NCBI GenBank assembly: GCA_013202535.1
Contig: JABMRP010000962.1
Span: 1 to 5,315 of the forward strand
DNA: 5,315 bases
From: Planctomycetota bacterium
GTDB lineage: Bacteria > Planctomycetota > Planctomycetia > Pirellulales > Thermoguttaceae
Reading direction: 5' to 3'
Of the stretch, positions 1-5,315 are shown in pieces (the first letter of the stretch is position 1; each line of letters starts with the position of its first letter). A program made the translations under genes and the position numbers. The notes beneath the pieces are model-generated. The model worked only from the letters and a program-made list of their open reading frames with translations, did not search any database and was not told where the DNA came from.

Positions 1-1843
1 CGTCGACTTCACCGTCGAGGTGGAGCGGAGCCTGCGCGTGTTGGACGGGGCGGTGCTCGTGTTGTGTGCCGTCGGCGGTGTGCAGTCGCAATCGATCACC
101 GTCGACCGCCAGATGCGCCGTTACGGCGTGCCCCGGCTGGCTTTTGTGAACAAGATGGACCGCACGGGCGCCGACCCCGGTAAGGTGACCGCGCAGCTTC
201 GTGAGAAGCTCGGCTGCGATGCCGTGCCCTTGCAGATCCCCATCGGCTCGGAATCCGAATTCCAAGGCGTGGTCGATCTGGTCACCCAGAGGGCCCTCTA
301 TTTCGACGGGTCCGACGGGCAGGACGTGCGTACCGAGGCGGTGCCCGACGAATTGGCCGAGGCGGCCGACCAAGCGCGGCAGCACATGCTCGAATCGCTG
401 GCCATGTACAGCGACGAGTTGATGGAGCACCTACTTTCCGAGGAAGAAGTGTCCGAGGACCTGATCCACGAAGTGATCCGGCAGGCGACCGTTTCGCAAC
501 AGATGACGCCCGTGCTGATGGGCACGGCTTATCGCAACAAAGGCGTGCAACCGCTGTTGGACGCGGTCGTCCGCTATTTACCTTCGCCCCTGGAAGGCGA
601 GACGACGGCTTGGGCGCACGGCGATCCTCACCAGAGCGTGTCGCTGGCGCCGGATCCCGAACTGCCGGCCGTGGCCATGGCTTTCAAGATTACCGAGGAT
701 CCTTACGGCGCGCTCACGTTCATGCGTATCTACCAGGGCACGCTCACCAAAGGCGGTACGTACTACAACCAGCGGTCCGGCCGCAAGGAACGGTTCAGCC
801 GTATCGTGCGGATGCACGCCGACCAGCGCGAGGACATCGAGCAGGCAACCGCCGGCGACATCGTGGCCGTGTTGGGGGTGGAATGCGCCAGCGGCGACAC
901 GTACGCCTCCCAGCGGGCCTACTGCACGCTGCAAAACATGTTCGTGCCCGAGCCGGTCATCAAGATGGCCATTGCGCCGGCGGTACGCGACGGGGCCGAT
1001 CGGCTGAGCAAGGCCTTGCAGCGTTTTCGCCGCGAGGACCCCACGCTGCAAGTGCGCAGCGACGAAGAGACGGGCGAGACGATTATCGCCGGCATGGGCG
1101 AGTTGCACCTGGAAGTCTACGTGCAGCGGATCCGCCGCGAGTATGGCGTCGAGGTGGAAGTCGGTGCGCCGAAGGTCAACTATCGCGAGGCACCCACTCG
1201 GGCGGCCAAGTTCAACGTGCGCCACAAGAAGCAAACCGGCGGCTCGGGACAGTTCGCCCATATCGTCGGGCGGCTCGACGTCATTGAGCAAGATGCCGAG
1301 GAGTCGTTTATCTTCGAGGAGAACCTCAAGGGCGGCAATATCCCCAAGCAATACATCCCGGCGATCGAAAAGGGTTTTCGCCGCGAGCTTCCCAAGGGCC
1401 CCGTGGCCGGGTTCCCCGTGGTCGGTCTGCGCGTAGTGATCGACGACGGTTCATATCACGAGGTCGACAGTTCGGAAATGGCCTTCCAAACGGTCGCGCG
1501 AACGACGATGCGCGAGACGTTCAGCAAGACCCGGCCCGTGCTACTGGAGCCGGTGATGAAGATCGAGATCGAGTGCCCCAGCCAGTTCCAGGGACCGGTG
1601 GTGGGCGATCTGACGTCGCGTCGCGGCATCGTCATGGCGACCGAGGTCGACGGCCCGATCGCACGGATCGAAGGCGAAGTGCCCCTGGCCAACACCTTCG
1701 GTTACTCGACCGACGTGCGAAGCCTGACCCAGGGTCAAGGCACCTTCACTCTGGAGTTCGCCCGCTACAAGCGTCTCCCCCCGAGCATCGCACGCGAGGT
1801 GATCGACGAGCGGAAGAAGCTGGCGATGGCCGGAGCGCTGTAA
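1..1843 (+). CDS. fusA: Elongation factor G (translocase GTPase), 5'-truncated by window edge; mtEFG1/spdEFG1-like
   Basis: EF-G is a cytoplasmic GTPase that drives tRNA-mRNA translocation on the ribosome. The frame is open from the first bases (codons from base 2; base 1 ends the preceding codon), and the opening residues VDFTVEVERS follow the G3 motif DTPGH, so the gene starts upstream. The 613 residues visible compare with about 690-700 for the family; roughly 85 N-terminal residues with P-loop and switch I are missing. Numbering from base 2: G4 NKMD at 50-53, G5-like GTAY at 174-177, domain II about 221-311, domain III with MGELHLE at 365-371, domain IV with GSYHEVDSSE near 483-492 (its His matches the decoding-centre tip His of EF-G), then domain V to a TAA stop. 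GGSGQ, NIPKQ, EKGF, VECASGDT and GYSTDVRS resemble mitochondrial EFG1 and spdEFG1 more than E. coli FusA. An internal GTG at 20 is not the start. No str-operon genes follow. The family is certain; the subtype is inferred from remembered sequences. Confidence 0.96.
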   Translation, partial: VDFTVEVERSLRVLDGAVLVLCAVGGVQSQSITVDRQMRRYGVPRLAFVNKMDRTGADPGKVTAQLREKLGCDAVPLQIPIGSESEFQGVVDLVTQRALYFDGSDGQDVRTEAVPDELAEAADQARQHMLESLAMYSDELMEHLLSEEEVSEDLIHEVIRQATVSQQMTPVLMGTAYRNKGVQPLLDAVVRYLPSPLEGETTAWAHGDPHQSVSLAPDPELPAVAMAFKITEDPYGALTFMRIYQGTLTKGGTYYNQRSGRKERFSRIVRMHADQREDIEQATAGDIVAVLGVECASGDTYASQRAYCTLQNMFVPEPVIKMAIAPAVRDGADRLSKALQRFRREDPTLQVRSDEETGETIIAGMGELHLEVYVQRIRREYGVEVEVGAPKVNYREAPTRAAKFNVRHKKQTGGSGQFAHIVGRLDVIEQDAEESFIFEENLKGGNIPKQYIPAIEKGFRRELPKGPVAGFPVVGLRVVIDDGSYHEVDSSEMAFQTVARTTMRETFSKTRPVLLEPVMKIEIECPSQFQGPVVGDLTSRRGIVMATEVDGPIARIEGEVPLANTFGYSTDVRSLTQGQGTFTLEFARYKRLPPSIAREVIDERKKLAMAGAL

Positions 1844-1877
1844 GACAACCCCAGGCTTGGTTTTCCGCTGTTGTTGC

Positions 1878-1902
1878 GTTACGATAACACTGTTCTCGTA
1901 AC
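1878..1902. promoter_or_regulatory. 25-bp near-perfect inverted repeat between fusA and the lyase gene (possible operator or mRNA hairpin)
   Basis: GTTACGA (1878-1884) is mirrored exactly by TCGTAAC (1896-1902), and inside it AACA (1886-1889) is mirrored by TGTT (1891-1894), all about one centre at base 1890. Eleven of the twelve symmetric pairs match; only 1885/1895 do not. A further GTTG (1873-1876) and CAAC (1905-1908) flank it, offset by one base. It ends 15 bases before the Shine-Dalgarno of the lyase gene. The symmetry suits a dimeric repressor or activator site. As RNA it could form a hairpin of seven pairs, one mismatch and two pairs with a five-base loop, but no T-run follows on either strand, so a classical intrinsic terminator is unlikely. 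A weak -10-like GATAAC (1883-1888) lies inside it, without a convincing -35. The function is inferred. Confidence 0.5.
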
Positions 1903-1917
1903 ACCAACTCGACTTGC

Positions 1918-1922
1918 GGAGG
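1918..1922 (+). promoter_or_regulatory. Shine-Dalgarno site of the lyase gene
   Basis: GGAGG sits 6 bases before the ATG at 1929. It decides the start: an in-frame TTG at 1914 would place this site inside the coding region and has no ribosome site of its own, whereas the ATG at 1929 leads directly into a signal peptide. Confidence 0.85.
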
Positions 1923-1928
1923 TGGACC

Positions 1929-3374
1929 ATGACGGGCCGAATCGGTTTGCTGGTGCTTGGGCTTGCGATCGGGTATCCCAGTTCGCTTCGAGCCGACGAT
2001 GCAGCGCTGCGACGCGAGGCGGACGAGGCGTTGCGGCGGGCAACCAATTTCTTCCGGTCGCAGGTCGCCACCGAAGGTGGTTATTTGTGGCGATACAGCG
2101 AGGATCTGACCACGCGGGAAGGCGAGGGTCGGGCCGCCGATTCGACCGTTTGGGTGCAACCGCCGGGAACGCCCTCGGTGGGCATGGCCTTCTTGCAGGC
2201 CTATCGCGACACGGGCCAGACCGTCTATCTTGAAGCGGCCAAACAAGCGGCATACTGTCTGGTGCGTGGGCAGCTTCGCTCCGGCGGTTGGGACTATCGC
2301 ATCGAATTCGATCCGGCAAATCGCCGGCGGTACGCCTATCGGGTCGACGCACTGATCGAAGGCGCTCGGCAACGCAACACGAGTACGCTGGACGACAACA
2401 CCACGCAAGCCGCTCTGCGACTGCTGATGGCCCTGGACCGAACGCTCGATTTCCAGGACGCGAAGATTCACACCGCGGCCCAAATCGGGCTTTCCGCCTT
2501 GCTCGACGTGCAGTACCCGATCGGCGCCTGGCCGCAACGGTTTACCGGCCCGCCCGACCCGGCGGCATTTCCCGTGCGCAAGGCGAGCTATCCCGAATCG
2601 TGGTCGCGTACACATCCCGGCTCGGGCTATAGCGCGTTTTACACGTTCAACGACAACGCGATCGGCGACACGATTGACGTGATGTTCCTGGCCGCCGAGA
2701 CGTATGGCGACGCGCGTTACCGGAAAGGGGCCCTGGCGGCGGGCAACTTCATTCTCATGGCCCAAATGCCCGAGCCACAGCCGGCGTGGGCTCAGCAATA
2801 CGACGTCGACATGCATCCGGCCTGGGCGCGGAAGTTCGAGCCACCCTCGGTCACCGGCGGCGAATCGCAGGGGGTGATGCGGACGCTCATGCAGATCTAT
2901 CGCCAGACGGGTGACAAGAAGTACCTCAAGCCGATCCCCCCGGCGCTGGCTTATTTTCGCCGTTCGCTGCTGGCCGACGGTCAATTGGCCCGGTTTTGCG
3001 AACTGAAGACGAACCGGCCGCTTTACTTCACCAAGGAGTACGAACTGACCTATTCCGACGCCGACATGCCCACCCACTACGCCTTCAAGGTGGGACAGAG
3101 TCTCGATTCGATCGAACGGCAATACGAGCGACTTCTGGCAATGGACCTCCAGCAGTTGACTCGCGAAGCGAACGCGCGGCCGCGTAAGGCGACACCGGCC
3201 CAAATCGCCGAAGTCCGCGAGGTCATCGCCGCGCTGGACGAACAGGGCCGTTGGATCGAGGACGGCCGGCTGAAGTATCACGGCGACGACAACCCGACGC
3301 GTCGGGTGATCGACTGCCGTACGTTCATTCACAACGTGAATGTTCTGGGCGGTTATCTGGCCACCGAGCCGTGA
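1929..3374 (+). CDS. Secreted pectate lyase-like protein (polysaccharide lyase family 10 type)
   Basis: Predicted to cleave polygalacturonate by beta-elimination after export from the cytoplasm. The 481-residue product starts with a signal peptide: basic Arg4, hydrophobic stretch 5-16, likely cleavage after Ala22 (LRA|DD). The rest is alpha-helical with no membrane segment, as expected for the alpha/alpha-toroid fold of family PL10. Family-like blocks appear in order: DDN at 155-157, GAWPQR at 199-204, TFNDNA at 239-244, PAWAQQYD at 285-292, and ARKFEPPS at 300-307 followed by GGES at 310-313. PL10 enzymes depend on an invariant Asp and an invariant Arg; DDN and the Arg of ARKFEP are the likely counterparts, but I could not align them formally. 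The last 85 or so residues are variable and may close the toroid. It follows fusA by 85 nt in the same direction and runs tail-to-tail into the channel gene. No other carbohydrate enzyme, transporter or TonB-dependent receptor gene is present. The family call is good; pectate as the true substrate is less sure, since planctomycetes carry many such paralogues. Confidence 0.78.
   Translation: MTGRIGLLVLGLAIGYPSSLRADDAALRREADEALRRATNFFRSQVATEGGYLWRYSEDLTTREGEGRAADSTVWVQPPGTPSVGMAFLQAYRDTGQTVYLEAAKQAAYCLVRGQLRSGGWDYRIEFDPANRRRYAYRVDALIEGARQRNTSTLDDNTTQAALRLLMALDRTLDFQDAKIHTAAQIGLSALLDVQYPIGAWPQRFTGPPDPAAFPVRKASYPESWSRTHPGSGYSAFYTFNDNAIGDTIDVMFLAAETYGDARYRKGALAAGNFILMAQMPEPQPAWAQQYDVDMHPAWARKFEPPSVTGGESQGVMRTLMQIYRQTGDKKYLKPIPPALAYFRRSLLADGQLARFCELKTNRPLYFTKEYELTYSDADMPTHYAFKVGQSLDSIERQYERLLAMDLQQLTREANARPRKATPAQIAEVREVIAALDEQGRWIEDGRLKYHGDDNPTRRVIDCRTFIHNVNVLGGYLATEP
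3326..3342. repeat. 7-bp perfect inverted repeat at the 3' end of the lyase gene
   Basis: CATTCAC (3326-3332) and GTGAATG (3336-3342) flank a three-base loop. The hairpin lies within the lyase coding region 30 bases before its stop, and 37 bases beyond the stop of the convergent channel gene. It could help 3'-end formation of the minus-strand transcript, since no separate terminator fits in the 4-nt gap. No T-run follows on either strand, so it is not a standard intrinsic terminator, and it may be chance within coding sequence. Confidence 0.25.
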
Positions 3375-3378
3375 ATCG

Positions 3379-5235
3379 TCACTCGCCGCCCTGGGAGTCC
3401 ACGACCACATCCTGGCGGCCCGTTGTCCGGATCTCCAGCGGTCCTTGCCGGCTCTCGATATCCGTATAGGTAACCCTGAAGGGCAACGAGAAGGGTATCT
3501 CCTGCTCCTCAAAGGCCCGGAAGATCTCGTGATTGATCTTCTCGCTAAAGGCCAGATAGTCCCAGTACTTGGGAGGGTTGAACCAATAGATCACGCGAAT
3601 ACTAAACGACGTGGGATGGAAATCGTAGAAGAACACCCGCGGTGGAAACTCGGGATCCATACCTTCGTGATCCTCCAACGCAGCTCGAATACAAGCGACG
3701 GCCTTCTCCATCTTTTCGCGCGGCGTGTCCAGGGGGATGTGGATATTTGCGACCCGGCGGATGTGCCGGCGGCGTCCGACGTTTTCGATGTCCGTTCGGG
3801 CCAGTTGGTCGTTGGGGATGGACGCCTGATTTCCGGTCAGTAGACGAATCCTCGTGGAACGCAGGCCGATGTCCTCGACCACCCCGTCGTACTTCTCGAA
3901 GATAATCCGTTCGCCCACGCGAAACGGCTTGTCGGCCATCAGCATGATGGTTCCGAAGACGGCCTTCAGCGTGTCTTGCAGGGCCAACGCAATGGCCAGA
4001 CCGCCGACTCCCGCCCCGGCCAGAAGGGTCGTCAGCGGGATGCCCAGGTATTGCCCTCCGGCGAGGAAAACGACCAAGGCAATGATCAGACTCAGCAGTT
4101 TGGCGATGATTCGTATGAGCTGGGCGTCGAGCCCCTGCGGAGAAATGCGCGGAGAGGAGATAATGACCGCGGCGATCCGGTTACACGCGGCGAAGACCAC
4201 CACGATCGAGGCCAATATGGCCGTCATGTTGGCGGTGAAACTGAACACGTAGAACGGCATGCCGCGGATGGTCAGGTAATGTTCCACGGCGTATTTGAAG
4301 CCTATCGGGACAAGCATCGCACCGATGGGCAACAGGATCATCAGGCAGTATCCCAGCAGAGTCTTCCGCTTCACTCGATCAGCATACGCTCGTTGGAGCC
4401 AGTAAGTGCCTACCATCAGCGCAATGCTCAGTGCGAGCACGATAACGAGTCCGGTCCATTTCCAGATGGCAATTCCGAACGCGTCCTTTCGGGTCCAATG
4501 GGGGAGTTGATCCACGATGGCCCCGACGGTCGGGTGTCCTGGCGAGGATGTGTACCACTCGTAGAAGCCTGCGGATACTTCGGGGCCGTCTTTTCGGTAG
4601 GCCATGGACTTGACGTCTTGGTAATAGTCTACCGAGCGCCCCACGGTTCCGGGCGAGAAGAGGTACTCATGCCGGCGCGGTCCTTCCTCAACCCGGGCGA
4701 TGGTGATGCGCGTGCCCGGGATCCGCCATCGGGACAGGTCCTCATGTTCGCCGCCGGCTTCGATGGAGTCTGCGTCGGGAATCTCTTCGTCAGGCGGCAG
4801 CGGGACCCGATCCAAAATCTCCTTCAAGCAGGCGGCCGCCTCGCTGGCGGCTTGCTCGCGAGCAAACTCCGGAAGTTCTCTCTGGTCGAGGCAGTCGAGA
4901 AGCCGAACGGCCGCCGGATGATGCTCCGGCGACTGTCGATTGAAGTACTTTTTCGATTGGATCTGCCCGTGAAGCTCGTTACACGCATCGATGAAGCTCT
5001 TCAAGGTCGCCCGCGGGCTCGACGTGTCGGCCGGTTTGATCAGGTACTCGTCGTCTTGCGCCGACGCGACCGATCCGACCAGACCGGTGGCCACCATGAG
5101 GAAGAGCATGATGAGGGCCCGGGCGGGGATGACGGGGTTCGCGCAGGAGTTCTCCGTGGCGTGCCACCGGCGGTCATCAACCCAAGCGTGCCGAACAAAC
5201 GAAAACCGCCGAACATCCCAATCGCGTCCACGCAT
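3379..5235 (-). CDS. MscS-family mechanosensitive ion channel with large N-terminal extracytoplasmic region
   Basis: Predicted inner-membrane channel opened by membrane tension, protecting against hypo-osmotic shock. The 618-residue product is about twice the length of E. coli MscS (286). Regions in order: basic N-terminus; hydrophobic signal-like segment about 40-59 with an ASA|Q cleavage-like site; a polar region about 60-250 that I cannot assign; four membrane helices near 253-279, 293-313, 328-359 and 373-398; and the pore helix about 401-438, whose glycine/alanine-rich GAGVGGLAIALALQDTL and following DKPFRVGERI are the MscS signature. The beta domain follows (about 439-485, with GVVEDIGLRSTRIR and SIPNDQLA), then the alpha/beta C-terminal domain to about 595 and a short polar tail. 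The ATG at 5235 is chosen because a strong Shine-Dalgarno lies 6 bases upstream; an in-frame TTG at 5250 overlaps that site. Starting here leaves an unusually long stretch of about 39 residues before the hydrophobic segment, but a start at the internal Met just before LFLMV has no ribosome site. It stands alone on its strand with its own promoter. The family is very secure; the topology is estimated by eye. Confidence 0.93.
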   Translation of the reverse strand: MRGRDWDVRRFSFVRHAWVDDRRWHATENSCANPVIPARALIMLFLMVATGLVGSVASAQDDEYLIKPADTSSPRATLKSFIDACNELHGQIQSKKYFNRQSPEHHPAAVRLLDCLDQRELPEFAREQAASEAAACLKEILDRVPLPPDEEIPDADSIEAGGEHEDLSRWRIPGTRITIARVEEGPRRHEYLFSPGTVGRSVDYYQDVKSMAYRKDGPEVSAGFYEWYTSSPGHPTVGAIVDQLPHWTRKDAFGIAIWKWTGLVIVLALSIALMVGTYWLQRAYADRVKRKTLLGYCLMILLPIGAMLVPIGFKYAVEHYLTIRGMPFYVFSFTANMTAILASIVVVFAACNRIAAVIISSPRISPQGLDAQLIRIIAKLLSLIIALVVFLAGGQYLGIPLTTLLAGAGVGGLAIALALQDTLKAVFGTIMLMADKPFRVGERIIFEKYDGVVEDIGLRSTRIRLLTGNQASIPNDQLARTDIENVGRRRHIRRVANIHIPLDTPREKMEKAVACIRAALEDHEGMDPEFPPRVFFYDFHPTSFSIRVIYWFNPPKYWDYLAFSEKINHEIFRAFEEQEIPFSLPFRVTYTDIESRQGPLEIRTTGRQDVVVDSQGGE

Positions 5236-5241
5236 GGCTGT

Positions 5242-5248
5242 CTCCTCC
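5242..5248 (-). promoter_or_regulatory. Shine-Dalgarno site of the MscS-family gene
   Basis: On the minus strand this reads GGAGGAG, ending 6 bases before the ATG at 5235. It is a near-ideal match to the anti-Shine-Dalgarno and fixes the start at the ATG and not at the overlapping upstream TTG (5250). Confidence 0.85.
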
Positions 5249-5276
5249 AAGGACCAAGACCGAACCTCACCGCGTT

Positions 5277-5305
5277 ATTCTAACCCTGACCGGCCGGTCG
5301 GACAA
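5277..5305 (-). promoter_or_regulatory. Sigma70-like promoter of the MscS-family gene
   Basis: Read on the minus strand, a -35 box TTGTCC (5305-5300; 4 of 6 consensus bases) is followed after exactly 17 bases by a -10 box TAGAAT (5282-5277; 5 of 6). Transcription would begin near 5270, giving a leader of roughly 35 bases before the ATG at 5235. Spacing, match quality and position all fit a housekeeping promoter, but planctomycete promoter consensus is less well known, and no start site can be seen from sequence alone. Confidence 0.55.
5288..5299. promoter_or_regulatory. Perfect 12-bp palindrome in the promoter spacer (possible operator)
   Basis: GACCGGCCGGTC is its own reverse complement and lies wholly between the proposed -35 and -10 boxes of the channel gene, where a bound dimeric regulator would block RNA polymerase. 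Palindromes of this length are expected about once by chance in a window this size, so the position, not the symmetry, is what makes it interesting. Confidence 0.35.
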
Positions 5306-5315
5306 CGCTCAGAAC

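Noticed and set aside
578..1351. A 257-codon minus-strand open frame inside fusA
   Set aside because: It is antisense to conserved EF-G domains II-IV, and its translation looks like none I know.
1847..1864. Possible fusA terminator: CCA/TGG stem followed by TTTT
   Set aside because: The stem is only three pairs, extendable only with a two-base bulge, and the T-run is four bases; too weak to call.
1857..1888. Possible promoter for the lyase: TTGGTT and GATAAC
   Set aside because: The boxes match only 3 of 6 and 4 of 6 consensus bases and are 20 bp apart; not convincing enough to annotate.
1746..3512. A 588-codon open frame on the minus strand across the lyase gene
   Set aside because: It lies antisense to a gene with a ribosome site, signal peptide and family motifs; its product is Arg/Pro/Gly-rich with no recognisable domain, as expected of shadow frames in GC-rich DNA.
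4852..4865. Perfect 14-bp palindrome TTGCTCGCGAGCAA
   Set aside because: It lies inside the channel coding region, where codons for Ala-Arg-Glu-Gln produce it, and about 0.3 such palindromes are expected by chance in a window this size.
3976..5283. A 435-codon open frame on the plus strand across the channel gene
   Set aside because: It is antisense to the well-supported MscS-family gene, has a low-complexity Arg/Gly/Asp/His-rich translation, and shows no domain.

Overview
This GC-rich window holds three protein-coding genes packed with little spacing. It most likely comes from a planctomycete chromosome (Pirellulales-like), though that is an inference. The clues are an EF-G resembling the mitochondrial EFG1 / spirochaete-planctomycete-deltaproteobacterial spdEFG1 type, a secreted PL10-type pectate lyase of a kind common in planctomycetes, and an MscS-family channel with a large extra N-terminal extracytoplasmic region. 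No rRNA, tRNA, CRISPR array, transposase or phage gene was seen.

Layout: (1) positions 1-1843, + strand, are the 3' seven-eighths or so of an elongation factor G gene cut by the left edge; the P-loop and most of the switch regions lie outside. (2) Positions 1844-1928 are an 85-nt gap holding a striking 25-bp near-perfect inverted repeat (1878-1902) and a good Shine-Dalgarno for the next gene. (3) Positions 1929-3374, + strand, are a complete signal-peptide-bearing pectate lyase-like protein. (4) After a 4-nt gap, a convergent minus-strand gene (3379-5235) encodes a 618-residue mechanosensitive channel. (5) Positions 5236-5315 are its leader and promoter, with a sigma70-like -35/-10 pair 17 bp apart and a perfect 12-bp palindrome in the spacer.

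The genes do not form an obvious pathway. EF-G acts in translation, the lyase would act on polyuronate outside the cytoplasm, and the channel would release solutes on hypo-osmotic shock. EF-G and lyase are codirectional and could be cotranscribed, but the dyad between them suggests separate control or termination. The channel gene appears to be transcribed alone from its own promoter. I see no clear new system here. The items most worth a second look are the two palindromic sites in the intergenic regions, the EF-G subtype, and the unassigned N-terminal region of the channel.
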